Assembly (NCBI GenBank): GCA_039105265.1 | Contig: JAPFFF010000004.1 | Location: 6,119,501 to 6,183,500 of the forward strand | DNA length: 64,000 nucleotides | Source: Tritrichomonas musculus | Taxonomy: Eukaryota > Parabasalia > Tritrichomonadida > Tritrichomonadidae | Direction of reading: 5' to 3' | Shown: piece by piece, positions 16,159-26,793 of the stretch | Layout of the letters: each line of letters opens with the position of its first letter | Numbering within the stretch: the stretch's first letter is position 1 | The notes under the pieces: model-generated | Database searches by the model: none | Told to the model about the DNA's origin: nothing | The model's input: the letters and a program-made list of their open reading frames with translations, nothing else | Made by a program: the position numbers and the translations under genes

Positions 16159-16572
16159 TTAAATATTCTCTAATTTCATTGTTAAAAATCCTTCCATAAA
16201 ATTATGAACAAAATTAAGGTCTCCGATAAATATTTTTTTATCTGCTTTTCTTTCCCAAGCCCATCTCTTTTTGAATTCATAAATTTGAGGCGCCCAATCC
16301 TGTCCGTCATAGTAAAATCCATATATATTTCCTTTTAAGTTTTTACCTGTAGTTTTACCAATACCTTGTGCTAAATTATTAATATTTTCTTCAAAATCTT
16401 TTTCGTTGACTTTTTCAAAAGGATAGAATATTTTGATTTTCGCAGCTTGTTCATCATTATCCCATTCAACATATAGTAAACTCAAGATATCTGAAGATAT
16501 AAGTTTCATATCATCTACTGTAAAAGTTTTTGGATTAAACATCGCATCAGAATAAATAGGTAAGAATGTCAT
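16159..16572 (-). CDS. Hypothetical virion-module protein (137 aa)
   Basis: A 137-residue, apparently globular protein with several Trp and Tyr residues (KRWAWERKADKK). It shares an IYGFY motif with the N-terminal domain of the 981-residue protein downstream. A run of T with flanking A/T (16,587-16,599 read on the minus strand) stands 14 bases before the ATG, as before other genes of this module. No known family. Confidence 0.5.
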   Translation of the reverse strand: MTFLPIYSDAMFNPKTFTVDDMKLISSDILSLLYVEWDNDEQAAKIKIFYPFEKVNEKDFEENINNLAQGIGKTTGKNLKGNIYGFYYDGQDWAPQIYEFKKRWAWERKADKKIFIGDLNFVHNFMEGFLTMKLENI

Positions 16573-16654
16573 AGTAATGTTTTTTTTAAAAAAAATAAAT
16601 AAATTTTTATTTTGAACTTAATACCTCGAATATATTTTTTTTCCACCACATAAA

Positions 16655-17188
16655 ATGATTAAGAAACGAAATGCAAACGCCGGAGTTAATGCAAATATCT
16701 CCCTCGAACCATCTGCTGCTTCACAATCTACTAACAACTTAACAAATAATATCTTTATTAATAAGCGAGAAGATGGTAAGGAAGATATTGTTATTACAAG
16801 AGATATTGAAGCACCAAATATCATCCAAGAAGACCCTAATGAATTTGATGTTAAATATAAGATTTTAGAGACTTATGCAAAAATTTTATTAGACCAAGAT
16901 AAAGCATTAATTTCAAATTTAATTTCTAAAAACTGTATTATTGTCCCAATAGCTTCTTGCCAAGATATTATCAAAACAATTTTAGGAAAGAAATGTTCTG
17001 TCGAAATTTATGTTGATGAAGATATTAAATGTTGCGCTACAAAAGCATCTCCTATCCGCAAAATTGAAGCTATCAAAATCGTTAATGAAGATGGAGAAAT
17101 GATAACTGACTTTAAACAAGTTTATAACAAAGAATATAATGATTTAGTTAATGTTTATCATTTATGTCTTAAATATGTCGTTGTATAA
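16655..17188 (+). CDS. Hypothetical virion-module protein (177 aa)
   Basis: A 177-residue protein with a disordered Asn/Ser-rich N-terminus and a compact alpha/beta C-terminal domain (from about 65) with hydrophobic strands (NCIIVPIASCQDIIKTIL, CSVEIYVDEDIKCC). It is one of the few plus-strand genes in this half and diverges from the 137-residue gene. ATATTTTTTTTC lies before its ATG on the coding strand, the same late-type motif. No family recognised with certainty. Confidence 0.5.
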   Translation: MIKKRNANAGVNANISLEPSAASQSTNNLTNNIFINKREDGKEDIVITRDIEAPNIIQEDPNEFDVKYKILETYAKILLDQDKALISNLISKNCIIVPIASCQDIIKTILGKKCSVEIYVDEDIKCCATKASPIRKIEAIKIVNEDGEMITDFKQVYNKEYNDLVNVYHLCLKYVVV

Positions 17189-17220
17189 AAAAAAATAAGA
17201 GAGATAATAAAGAATTTTTT

Positions 17221-20200
17221 TTACTTCGCTTCAAGAGCCGCAATTCGAGCTTCTAATTCTGCAATTTTAGCCTCATAAACACTTTTTAGTAAGAGAGAAT
17301 CAGATGGTTTATAGACAGCAGATAAATTGAGAGAATGTGACAAAGTAGCACCATTATTTTTATATTCTACGGCATATAACAATCCTCCGGTAAAATTCAA
17401 CATCAATCTATTTGTTGTATCTCCCTCTACGATATTACAATATTTTGTCGTTCCTAAGTTTTGGTCTGTAGTCCATATTCTATCAAAATAGACAGCTTCG
17501 CCAGTATTTCTGTCGATATAATGACCAACAAAACGATACCCTACAATATTTGACGTTGCTAAAGTAGCAAAATTATAACCTTGACCATTATCTGATGTCG
17601 TAAATGTTGATTCAGTATAATAAGTTAAATTATCGATTTTTCTATACTCTCCTGTTGTTGTTTTCAAAGCATATTTTCCTTCAGCTATTGTTTTTGTTTC
17701 GTATTGAGTCATATCGGGTAAAGATGTTTTCAAAGCATATTTTGTGTCTGATTCACTTTTTGAATAAGAATAAGTTTTCAAAGCATAATTTTGTGTCTGA
17801 TTCACTTTCAGGAATGTACTTTTCAAAGCATAATTGGTCAAATCAGCAGGTTCAGGAATCTCACTTTTTAATGCTATTTGGTCTTGCTTCAATATTTTTT
17901 CCGCTAATATTAATTTGGTATCGAAATAGTCTTCCCCGTTATCGATATAAAAGCACAGACCATTACTATCACTTTTATAATAAGTTAAGTAATAAGTGGT
18001 TCCGTCGATTTCAAAACCGACATTAACATCTCCATCTGGAGTAATAACACCATTATAATCAAACAAATAATCAAACTCTTTTACAAAACCATCGTTATTT
18101 GATATTGTTCCAACAAGGCGAATTCCCCTCGTCAATTTTATTTTGACTTCCCACGTTCCTGAACTATCTTGTACATTTTCAAAAGGCACATCGACAGCAT
18201 CTTTATATATCAAATCATTTTTTTCTCGATATTTTGATAAATCAACAGGTTCAGGAATCTCACTTTTTTTCCAGATCGTCAACTGTCGCATAATCATCAG
18301 GGATTTCAGGAAATCAACAGGTTCAGGAATCTCACTTTTCAAAGCATATCGATCCAGATCGTCAACTGTCGCATAATCATCAGGGATTTCAGGAATCTCA
18401 CTTTTCAAAGCATATTTTGTGTCTGATTCACTTTTTGAATAAGAATATGTTTTCAAAGCATAATTGGTCAAATCAACAGGTTCAGGAATTTCTTCTTTTG
18501 TCGCGTATTTTGCATCCGCTTCTTCTTTCGTATATAATTCTTCAATATTTGGTTTCTTAGCTAATTCTTGCTGAATTGTTTCTAAAGCAGCATTTACTTC
18601 GTCAGTTGTTGGATATTCCTCGTCTGCATTTCCTCGTAAACTCATCATCGCAACATCATTTTGATGACTATTTGCTGCTAAAGCATTAATTTTCTCATCT
18701 AAGGCTTCAATATCTGATAAATAAGCTATATCGGCAGGAGTTTTCTCTAATAAAGTTCTTGAAAATGTATTTTTTTCAATGATGCATCCTGCAATCTTAT
18801 AGTCAGTATTTTCTCCTGTTATAATGATATTTTTATCAATTTTATTAATATTCGATAAATATTTTGTTTTATATTCTTCTGATTTTGGAAAACCTTCAAT
18901 TGTGATGTTGTCTATCGTTATTGTAGTATCAACCCCTTCATATTCTGTTATTGAACCGTCAACAATTTTGAAATAAAATCGTTTTTGACCTTCAGAGGTG
19001 AATAATTTAAATACGCAAATACCATTATTTAATTCATCTTCTGCTTGAAATAAAACTGCTGCTTGTTCATCTTGATAATGAGTAATTATATCAATAATAT
19101 CAGTTCTTGTCAAATCACTTTTTCGAATATATTCATTTCCTGAGTCAATTTCATTAATTTTTTCAACAATCTTTTTGATATAAGGCTTTAACGTATTTCT
19201 CATTTGAAAAGATAATTGGACGGCAGATGATAAACTGACTGCTGATGTGTCGGGGTCATCTTCTTCTTCAGTAAAATGAAACTTTTCTACTTGTCTATTC
19301 TCTAAATTACACCATTCTAAAACATCATTTAAATTTATTTTTGAATCATTTGATAAAGCAAGAGGTGTAGTAAAAGAATCTGCTATAGAAACATTATCTG
19401 TTATTTGGTCTGATAAATCAACAACTTTTGTGACAGAAGCAACTTGACCAATACTACCTGCTGCTCCACCTGCAAAACTAATTAAACTATGAGTAATTCC
19501 AACACCTAGTCTTGTCAAATTTATAGCCATTTGGATTTTTTGAGTAAATTGTATAGCGTTTACTGCAGCCTGTAAATATTGAGTCTTTTCTTTTTGTATT
19601 GTCATATCTGCTTTTAAGATATCAACATTATGACCCATTTCTTTAACATCATAACTAACAACATCAAAAGAATTTGTTAATAAATTTAAATCACTTCTCA
19701 TTGTCGAAATATTATCTGCCGAAATAATTTTTGATGAACAAATATTATAGTCTGTATAGAGGGTAGAAGCAGCATTAGGATTAGGATAAACTTCAAAATA
19801 TTGTTGTTTCATTATATATTCGAAAGGATTAGTTTTTGGGTCCCAATTTACCTCCTCTATCGGGTCGACCAAATATTTATTCAAATATAATTCAATATTT
19901 TTTGATGTTGTATTGATATGAGAATTTGAATATTTCCCTCCTGTAGATTCTATAGTATCGATTATAGGATTTAAGGCAAAACAACTTTTTGAGCCAATAA
20001 CATACATTTCTCCAACTTTGAACGATAAAGTATTCCAGCAAGAGTCAGATTGGTCAGCCCATTTAAATGATATTTCTACATGATGAATTTCTTTTTGAAT
20101 TTTCTTTTCGATAGTTTCATTTTCGCCAATGTTATATTGAATAAATTTTAAGACAATCCCAGCTATATCATATCCTTCATGAAGTGGAAAATTATCGACA

Positions 20201-21348
20201 TAAAAAATTGCTGGCCAAAGTTTATAGTCAGAATTTGAATTAACTTTTTCACCATTATGTTTGACCATCTGACATTTAACCGTTCCATTCAATATCATAT
20301 CTGATATTAAGCAAGTTCTCTTTTTGGGAGAGAGAAAGATATTTCCATCTGACCTTTTTATCATCATACAACAAGTTTTTCCTTTCCAACCTTTCATATC
20401 TGTCATCATGTCATTAGCATCTTTTAAATCTACGAAGGAATTACATTTCAATAAAGATTTTGGTTTGAGAAGACCTTGACAATTTTGACCTTTCCATTCA
20501 CCATTACTCCAAGTTAAATACCAAGAATTATCGAAACAAAAATCTTTAAATTTAAATTCTAACCCTTCAGGAATTACATAATCGTCAGGAATTTGATAAA
20601 TCATTTTATAAAAAGGTATTTCTTCTATTGTCTCTTCTGTAATTATCTGAGGACGATAAAAATATTTTGCATCACTCTTATGTAATTTTAATGCATTCTC
20701 AGCCTCTATTGTAGAGCATTTTATAGATTTCTCAGTTTTTAAGCAAGTAGGCTCAAATTGATTTAAAATACTCAAATCTCCATTTATAAATAAAGTATAA
20801 GGGTTTATTGACAAATTTTTATCGAAAGCAATATAGAATTTATCATCTAAATTAATACTATCTTCTGACCCAACTGCATAGGTAGCGAGAAGGGTATTAT
20901 CATTAACGATACAATACTTATTTTCTGAGTCATATGTGATGATAGGACATTTTATTGAATTATCTTTTGTGGAAATATAGAATTCTTTAATATATCTTCC
21001 TTCTTCATCATAGATAACATTTTTTCGTAAGACAACTTTGAAAATATTTTGATTTAAAGTAAGGAATTTTTGTTTAGTTATTTCAGGAACATTTATTAAT
21101 AAAACATTATATAATAAACCATTTATTGTTTCAGAATGAAGAGATATATTTTCATTTTCTATCATAAAATTGTCAATTCCTGTTTCTATTGAAAAATTTG
21201 AATCTGTTGTTGATGGGGTAAAGTCTGCCAATTTCTCATCCATTATTTTATTTACTTCTTCTGAAGTTATCAAATTACTAGTCAATTTTGTCTTTCCATC
21301 AACCTGGAATTCAATATCTCCTAAGAATTTTGTAAGCCTAGTACTCAT
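17221..21348 (-). CDS. Giant fibre-like protein with tail-fibre repeats (about 1375 aa)
   Basis: I start at the ATG at 21,348 (MSTRLTKFLGDIEFQ), 15 bases after a CAAAAAAATAAT motif (plus strand). The protein is about 1375 residues. The first 550 look like beta-rich modules; a glycine-rich hydrophobic stretch (LISFAGGAAGSIGQ) follows a helical region. From about 960 come repeats of YALKSEIPEPVDL and YSYSKSESDTKYAL, the kind seen in trimeric phage and viral fibres. It ends in a short coiled coil (KIAELEARIAALEAK). Attachment or spike function is likely. Tandem near-identical DNA repeats around 18,240-18,500 show that the shaft length has changed by duplication. Confidence 0.7.
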   Translation of the reverse strand: MSTRLTKFLGDIEFQVDGKTKLTSNLITSEEVNKIMDEKLADFTPSTTDSNFSIETGIDNFMIENENISLHSETINGLLYNVLLINVPEITKQKFLTLNQNIFKVVLRKNVIYDEEGRYIKEFYISTKDNSIKCPIITYDSENKYCIVNDNTLLATYAVGSEDSINLDDKFYIAFDKNLSINPYTLFINGDLSILNQFEPTCLKTEKSIKCSTIEAENALKLHKSDAKYFYRPQIITEETIEEIPFYKMIYQIPDDYVIPEGLEFKFKDFCFDNSWYLTWSNGEWKGQNCQGLLKPKSLLKCNSFVDLKDANDMMTDMKGWKGKTCCMMIKRSDGNIFLSPKKRTCLISDMILNGTVKCQMVKHNGEKVNSNSDYKLWPAIFYVDNFPLHEGYDIAGIVLKFIQYNIGENETIEKKIQKEIHHVEISFKWADQSDSCWNTLSFKVGEMYVIGSKSCFALNPIIDTIESTGGKYSNSHINTTSKNIELYLNKYLVDPIEEVNWDPKTNPFEYIMKQQYFEVYPNPNAASTLYTDYNICSSKIISADNISTMRSDLNLLTNSFDVVSYDVKEMGHNVDILKADMTIQKEKTQYLQAAVNAIQFTQKIQMAINLTRLGVGITHSLISFAGGAAGSIGQVASVTKVVDLSDQITDNVSIADSFTTPLALSNDSKINLNDVLEWCNLENRQVEKFHFTEEEDDPDTSAVSLSSAVQLSFQMRNTLKPYIKKIVEKINEIDSGNEYIRKSDLTRTDIIDIITHYQDEQAAVLFQAEDELNNGICVFKLFTSEGQKRFYFKIVDGSITEYEGVDTTITIDNITIEGFPKSEEYKTKYLSNINKIDKNIIITGENTDYKIAGCIIEKNTFSRTLLEKTPADIAYLSDIEALDEKINALAANSHQNDVAMMSLRGNADEEYPTTDEVNAALETIQQELAKKPNIEELYTKEEADAKYATKEEIPEPVDLTNYALKTYSYSKSESDTKYALKSEIPEIPDDYATVDDLDRYALKSEIPEPVDFLKSLMIMRQLTIWKKSEIPEPVDLSKYREKNDLIYKDAVDVPFENVQDSSGTWEVKIKLTRGIRLVGTISNNDGFVKEFDYLFDYNGVITPDGDVNVGFEIDGTTYYLTYYKSDSNGLCFYIDNGEDYFDTKLILAEKILKQDQIALKSEIPEPADLTNYALKSTFLKVNQTQNYALKTYSYSKSESDTKYALKTSLPDMTQYETKTIAEGKYALKTTTGEYRKIDNLTYYTESTFTTSDNGQGYNFATLATSNIVGYRFVGHYIDRNTGEAVYFDRIWTTDQNLGTTKYCNIVEGDTTNRLMLNFTGGLLYAVEYKNNGATLSHSLNLSAVYKPSDSLLLKSVYEAKIAELEARIAALEAK

Positions 21349-21363
21349 CTTTGTTTTGAAGCC

Positions 21364-21375
21364 CAAAAAAATAAT
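21364..21375 (-). promoter_or_regulatory. Late-type T-tract motif ATTATTTTTTTG
   Basis: On the coding strand ATTATTTTTTTG lies 15 bases before the ATG of the fibre gene at 17,221-21,348. The identical 12-mer lies 10 bases before the capsid gene start at 26,783 and 16 bases before the ATPase start at 31,739, with close variants before other virion genes. Confidence 0.55.
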
Positions 21376-21395
21376 TTTTAATCTCTCTCATTTTT

Positions 21396-24300
21396 TTATT
21401 TAATATTTTGACATTTCTTTTCTAAGATAGTTATTCGCTCATTATAGCTATTCATCAAATTTTCTATAGTTAATTGGCCGGTAGATAAAGTAGGGGTATC
21501 TCCTTCTATATTTTGACATTTTGTTTCTAAAACTTTTAATCTATCTTCTAATTTTGAAAAATCACTTGCCGACCCTAAATTATCTTCTAAATTACCAATA
21601 TCCTCAGACATTCCAGCACAAAATGACCAAATATCTTTAATTCCTTGATTGAAATAATCAAATTGGTCTGAAGTTGTCGATACCCATTTATCGAATATAT
21701 TTGTTGATTCCGACTCATTTTTATTTCCTTCTTGGTTTTCTATAGCATAAGTATGAGGAGCTAGAGATTCAAAATTTTCATTTTCCATTTTATAATCAAT
21801 TTTGGTATTATGTTCTTGAAATGTCTGAGTTAAGTCTTTTATTATAGATTCTAAGTCAGATACTCTTGAATAAATAGAAGAATCTAAAGAACCTCCTCCT
21901 GTACCTAGAGAAGCCAAATAATTCTTGAAATTTTCATTGATAGGCAGTTCATAATAAACAACTAAGCGATTTTCAAGTTCTTTATCTTCTTTTTTCTCCC
22001 ATCCTTCATCAGCATTCCAATATTGATTATCTGCTGCGTCATAAACTAATTTTAATTTTAATGAGCCCGTTATACTAACTTTTAATACATCTTCAGAATA
22101 AGTATAAGTAAAAGTATATAATTCAGAAGATAAATCTGATTTGATAGTCAAATTATTGTCTGATAAAATAAATTCAAAAACATGGTCTATACCATTTAAA
22201 TCATAGATTTTTTGATGTCTTTTTCGATCAAAAAGATGTAAAATAAAATGATTTGCATGATAATGTTGAAGCCCTTGGAGAGAAATATCTAATTTTGATT
22301 CAGTTTCTGAGAGTTCTTTTCCTGCTACGAGAATTATCGCAAAAAATCCTCCTTCATCATACATTTCTAAATCGCTCTGAGCAAATTCAACAAAACCATA
22401 GCTTGCTAATTCTTGAGGTTTCAAAGGCTTCAGAGGAATTTTTCCTTTCATAGATTCACAAAACAAAGAATTCCTACAAAATTTGCCTATTTGTTTATTT
22501 GTTTGATAATTTGCTTTAATATCATTATATGTTTCTTCAACATTAGCATGTAAATAATCCATTGATTCTTTCCAAGTTTCGTCATATTTTTGATTTATTT
22601 GAGCCATTTTTGAGCCGTCCCAAATTATTGGATTATCTTCTGTTCCTGGGGCTCCTTCATCAACTTCTTCTTCTTCTGTTGTTGTTGTCTCAGTATTTGT
22701 TGGTTCATCTACAATTTCGTCCTCCAAAGACAATGTCCGAAGAGTATACGGCACGACTGGGTCGATTCTTCTCTGCGCTGCTAGATAATCTGCTGATATC
22801 TCTCTGAACTTCATTGTATTAATAAAAAATTGAGCAATCCAAGCACTATCCACAACATAGTTATTTGTCTCAGTTTTTACTTTAGCGCAAGCCATAACAG
22901 CTTTGTCTTTTTCTATTACAGTTCTTAAATAAAATCCCCAATGAAAATAAGCGGGTTTGTCTAAATAAAGGGCTTGACCTTCATCTCCAAATTTGAGAGT
23001 CGCAGGATAGATATTATCATTCACGAAATGTGTCGCATTCATCATTTTGATATGTTCTTGAACCAAATTATCGGTAAAATAGTATGCTTTGCTTGATCCT
23101 TTTGTTGTATAAGCTACTTGAAAATTTGTCGTTGCAAATCCTGATTCATTTAAATTTTGACATCTGGAATTGACCTTTTTTGATGTATTCGATACATCAT
23201 ATGCGATTTGACCAATTTCTTTTGCCTTTACATAACTGGTATTCCAAGTATATTTTCCTTTTTCTTCGGCTGTCATCACTTCATATTCAGCCATAGTTTT
23301 AAAGATTTTGGTTGAATTATTAGTTTTCAAGGTTCCTACCATATATTTCTCTAATTTTGTATGAAGACTGACTGTTTTGTCCAGAAGTTGTCCAATCTGC
23401 TTTGATTTAAGATTATGAATTTTCCAATTATATGCTGCTCTATCTTCGGCTGTCATCTCCTGGTATTCAGCCGGAGTCAAATAGATAACAGAAGAATCTT
23501 TGATTTTTGTTCCTTGATAATATTGATTATTTATATATTTTTCGTCAAGTTTCGAAATATCTATGTCTGCTGGCTTATTTTTTAAATCATTCATTTCTGT
23601 CTCTAAGGTTGTTATTTTAGCAATCCCTTCAGTAATTTGATCTGCAGTGGCATTTTTGTTTGTTCCGATAATTTTGAAAGTATTTGTCGCAAATCCTTCG
23701 TCATTGAGATTTTTCACTTGTTTCTCACATTTTGGGAATCCCTTTGCTGCATCGACAATTGCCATTCCAGTCGATATTTTGCCGTCTAAACCACTGACAA
23801 CAAAACTCGATTTTGCATATCCGTCAAGATTCAAATGTTTTGTTTTATCTTCTAGTTCTTTTATTTTATCCGGTAATTGATTTTTGGTATAATTTGTTGC
23901 TTGAACTATCTCAGTAGCTAAAGCATTTTCTCTTTCAGATATCCAAAAATCAAATTTTCCGCCTGGAAGTCCAGTATCAGCAATATGTTGTGTTTTCTTT
24001 TGAAGTTCTGTAATATTTGAGTTTATTGCAGTAATTTCTTCTTTTGTAGCCAAATTTGATGTGTCTATAGGAGTGCCGGTTGCTGGAGGAGCATCTGGAA
24101 CTTTTATTTTTTCGACCTCTTCTTTGATATCAACAATATCTTGACAAAGAGATTTTAAGTTTTTTTGTTGAATCGTTCTTGTAGTAGGAGCTTTTCCATC
24201 ATCAAAATTCCAGACAATTTTTTCAGGAAATTGAAAATTTACCCCTGCATTGAAGTCGACATAACCATTAAACTCTGCCACTTTTTCTATATTATCAACA

Positions 24301-24476
24301 ACCCATGATGGAGTATTTCCTTGAACATTTAAAATTCCTTTTGTTGTTAAATTTGTTGCTGTACCATTTTCGCTTTTCACAAATTTGGATTCATCTATAG
24401 TCCCTCCGCCGCCTCCTCCTAAGCCAGCTCCATTAACTAATTTTTCAATATCTCTTGCTGAATATATACCAGTCAT
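21396..24476 (-). CDS. Second large fibre-like protein (about 1026 aa)
   Basis: Probable start at ATG 24,476 (MTGIYSARDIEKLVNGAG), as the frame's opening codon upstream is TTG. A six-glycine hinge follows near residue 20. The next part (NVQGNTPSWVVDNIEK..., GYVDFNAGVNFQFPE) resembles phage tail-fibre modules. The middle has repeated segments with KCQNLN..GFAT and TYNWK/YTWN motifs, and the C-terminal third carries coiled-coil heptads with LEDRLKVLETKCQNI twice. It is a likely partner of the fibre protein encoded next to it: both end in coiled coils and share repetitive shafts. CAAAAAAATTTT lies 13 bases before the ATG. Confidence 0.65.
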   Translation of the reverse strand: MTGIYSARDIEKLVNGAGLGGGGGGTIDESKFVKSENGTATNLTTKGILNVQGNTPSWVVDNIEKVAEFNGYVDFNAGVNFQFPEKIVWNFDDGKAPTTRTIQQKNLKSLCQDIVDIKEEVEKIKVPDAPPATGTPIDTSNLATKEEITAINSNITELQKKTQHIADTGLPGGKFDFWISERENALATEIVQATNYTKNQLPDKIKELEDKTKHLNLDGYAKSSFVVSGLDGKISTGMAIVDAAKGFPKCEKQVKNLNDEGFATNTFKIIGTNKNATADQITEGIAKITTLETEMNDLKNKPADIDISKLDEKYINNQYYQGTKIKDSSVIYLTPAEYQEMTAEDRAAYNWKIHNLKSKQIGQLLDKTVSLHTKLEKYMVGTLKTNNSTKIFKTMAEYEVMTAEEKGKYTWNTSYVKAKEIGQIAYDVSNTSKKVNSRCQNLNESGFATTNFQVAYTTKGSSKAYYFTDNLVQEHIKMMNATHFVNDNIYPATLKFGDEGQALYLDKPAYFHWGFYLRTVIEKDKAVMACAKVKTETNNYVVDSAWIAQFFINTMKFREISADYLAAQRRIDPVVPYTLRTLSLEDEIVDEPTNTETTTTEEEEVDEGAPGTEDNPIIWDGSKMAQINQKYDETWKESMDYLHANVEETYNDIKANYQTNKQIGKFCRNSLFCESMKGKIPLKPLKPQELASYGFVEFAQSDLEMYDEGGFFAIILVAGKELSETESKLDISLQGLQHYHANHFILHLFDRKRHQKIYDLNGIDHVFEFILSDNNLTIKSDLSSELYTFTYTYSEDVLKVSITGSLKLKLVYDAADNQYWNADEGWEKKEDKELENRLVVYYELPINENFKNYLASLGTGGGSLDSSIYSRVSDLESIIKDLTQTFQEHNTKIDYKMENENFESLAPHTYAIENQEGNKNESESTNIFDKWVSTTSDQFDYFNQGIKDIWSFCAGMSEDIGNLEDNLGSASDFSKLEDRLKVLETKCQNIEGDTPTLSTGQLTIENLMNSYNERITILEKKCQNIK

Positions 24477-24518
24477 TTGTTTTCTTTTCAAAAAAATTTT
24501 TTTATCCCACTATACTCT

Positions 24519-25013
24519 TTAATAAATTAATTTCAAAAACATTACAAAATCATCAGGAATTATAGTGTTTGTACCATCTCCTTTTCCGTCAGTAAACCAG
24601 ACCTCAAATCCTTGTTTTCTATTACTATTTACTTTATATTTTCGATTATCATCTGGGACTTGCAAATTTGCATAATAAACTAAAAAATCACAATATTGGT
24701 CTCTTGGAACAAAGCTTGAATGAACTTCGACTTCTCCAGATATTGAACCATCTACGGTACATCTACAATATTGAAAAATTATATATTTATCTTTTTCGAC
24801 ATTACTTGGAGAAACAAATTCTTGAGGATAATGAAAGATAAAGTGTTTATTGACGGGATTAAAAACAAAACCTCTTGATTTAAGACAATCTACAGTTTGT
24901 GTTTCTAATTCTTTTTGATTTAATTTCCATCCTCTAATAGGGAAATAAGTCTTATCAGCGCCTGTTTGGACATTTATATCAGGGTTTATATTATACGAAA
25001 TAATTCTTGACAT
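24519..25013 (-). CDS. Probable penton-type minor capsid protein (164 aa)
   Basis: A 164-residue, beta-rich protein directly next to the two major capsid genes. Alternating strands (YIIFQYCRCTVDG, GEVEVHSSFV, CDFLVYYANLQVP, GFEVWFTDG, DFVMFLKLIY) fit a single jelly-roll, which is the size and position expected for the penton protein of Polintons. I see no motif that proves it. A T-tract motif precedes the ATG by seven bases. A different beta-sandwich virion protein is the main alternative. Confidence 0.5.
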   Translation of the reverse strand: MSRIISYNINPDINVQTGADKTYFPIRGWKLNQKELETQTVDCLKSRGFVFNPVNKHFIFHYPQEFVSPSNVEKDKYIIFQYCRCTVDGSISGEVEVHSSFVPRDQYCDFLVYYANLQVPDDNRKYKVNSNRKQGFEVWFTDGKGDGTNTIIPDDFVMFLKLIY

Positions 25014-25046
25014 TTTTTTACAAAAAAAAATATATATTTTATATCT

Positions 25047-26783
25047 TTATTCATACCCAATAGGGACTCCATCCTTATGATATTCTACTCCATTTTCTAC
25101 AGACCAAGACCAGTATGTATCTGAACATATCCACATTTCTGGAGGAGGTAATTGAGGTTGAATATCTGGGTTGTATGGCTTTCCCGAGTAATCTGTATCA
25201 GGATAGAGATATGTATCATTTGCGCCTAATCTAACATTTTCTCCAACATCGATTCTATCACCATGAAATTCTATTTTTACTCCTCGACATCCTGTATCAA
25301 TACCATCAAAAACATATCCAGCATTACTTCTTTCTAACTGGAAATTTAAGCCAAAACTAGTATTGTCAAAAGTGCCGGAATAAAATCTTTTTAAAGAATG
25401 GTCATATACATTATTTAATGGTCTAGAGATAGATTCCATTAACTCATTCGTAGCTTCTATACCATCTAATTCATTCGCATAAAGCTGATATTGAACAAAT
25501 CGGCCATCCCAGGTATTTTCAAATTCTTGTTGAGGATAAACTTTTTTATCAATTTGGAGCTGGACATTTTTATACATAGGATTTTGATAACAGGTAATAT
25601 CATTATAATGTCTTGGAAACATCATTGTTATATTTGTAGCATTCCTCAAAGGAACAATTTTTGAACAGACAATTCCTTTTTCTGTATGTTTTTGCTCAAA
25701 AATATGTCTTGTTAATTCTTGTGCTGGAATATACATTTCTTGATTAAAAGTAGTCATTAATTCATCTACAACCTCTGGTTTGACTCCAAAGCCGAAACAA
25801 TTTGTTCTTCCTTTCATTATCATAGGCTTCTTATTTTGATTAACGACCAGACAATTATTTTGAATTGTCCAATCTTCTGGAGAAGCTAAATCTGTGATTG
25901 ATTCGACGATTTTCCCAGTTTGTCCGATTTGTACAAATCTCTTTGGAATTCGAATATCTGGCGCGAAAAATCCTACTTCATCATTATTTTCCCAAAAACT
26001 TTTCAATTCTGATACCTTCGAAGGAGATATCTGGCACCAAACTAGGCCGTCTAAAGATGTTCGAATTTCTTCTACAATTTCTCCGATAAGAGCATTAGGA
26101 TAGAGTCTCCATGCCTGAAGAACAAGCTGGTCTGTGAAAGGAATAATTAATTCCATTTTTATCGGAACCCAGCTTCTTTTTTTATCTGCTGTCCATGCTA
26201 ACTTTTCTAAAGGAATATAACAACCGCAGACATTTGGAGACATAATTTCGACATTTTCCCAGAGAGAATGGGAATGAGGACTTGTTATTTTTGTATCGCG
26301 AGTTCTTATAGAATTATAAGCAAAAGACTCTCTTATCATCTCATTTTGATAGTATTCTGAGATTAATTTTCCATCACAAAAGAAACGGCATTCTGATATT
26401 ATTTCGACAGCATCTTTAAAACCAACAAATATTTGATTAACTTGATGTTCATCTTTAGATTCATAGAGATTTGTATCAGTATTCAATTTATTCCAATTTC
26501 GAAATGGAAGTTCTGACTCGAAACCTACTTCAAACTCAATCTCCATAGATATGAAACTTTTTTCGATTTGAGATATTGTATGATTTGGATGTGTCAGCAT
26601 AATATGAGTTTTTTCTCCTATCGGCAAAGGAATATCTTTTTCATGAAATTCTTCAGAAAATGTTGAAAAAGTATTATCGCCACTATTAAATTGAAGCAAA
26701 AGCCTCATATCATGTTCAAAAAAGCCAGTAATATCTCCTTCATTCATTCCTGTGTTTTTCTTTCGAGCGTTCTCAAAGGTCAT
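25047..26783 (-). CDS. Major capsid protein A, double jelly-roll (578 aa)
   Basis: A 578-residue protein strongly related to the next gene. Shared blocks include IFVGFKDAVEIISE, NEM(I/V)RESFAYN, MSPNVCGCYIPLEK, FTDQLVLQAWRLYPN, IPLRNATNIT, NTWDGRFVQYQL and the C-terminal SDTYW.WSV. The FVGFK...QNE..RE.FAY pattern and size are those of Polinton/Maverick major capsid proteins, which form hexon trimers of an icosahedral shell. It ends with a short spacer before the penton candidate. The two capsid genes are tandem, same strand, 32 bases apart. The motif ATTATTTTTTTG is 10 bases before its ATG. Confidence 0.8.
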   Translation of the reverse strand: MTFENARKKNTGMNEGDITGFFEHDMRLLLQFNSGDNTFSTFSEEFHEKDIPLPIGEKTHIMLTHPNHTISQIEKSFISMEIEFEVGFESELPFRNWNKLNTDTNLYESKDEHQVNQIFVGFKDAVEIISECRFFCDGKLISEYYQNEMIRESFAYNSIRTRDTKITSPHSHSLWENVEIMSPNVCGCYIPLEKLAWTADKKRSWVPIKMELIIPFTDQLVLQAWRLYPNALIGEIVEEIRTSLDGLVWCQISPSKVSELKSFWENNDEVGFFAPDIRIPKRFVQIGQTGKIVESITDLASPEDWTIQNNCLVVNQNKKPMIMKGRTNCFGFGVKPEVVDELMTTFNQEMYIPAQELTRHIFEQKHTEKGIVCSKIVPLRNATNITMMFPRHYNDITCYQNPMYKNVQLQIDKKVYPQQEFENTWDGRFVQYQLYANELDGIEATNELMESISRPLNNVYDHSLKRFYSGTFDNTSFGLNFQLERSNAGYVFDGIDTGCRGVKIEFHGDRIDVGENVRLGANDTYLYPDTDYSGKPYNPDIQPQLPPPEMWICSDTYWSWSVENGVEYHKDGVPIGYE

Positions 26784-26793
26784 TTTTGTTATT

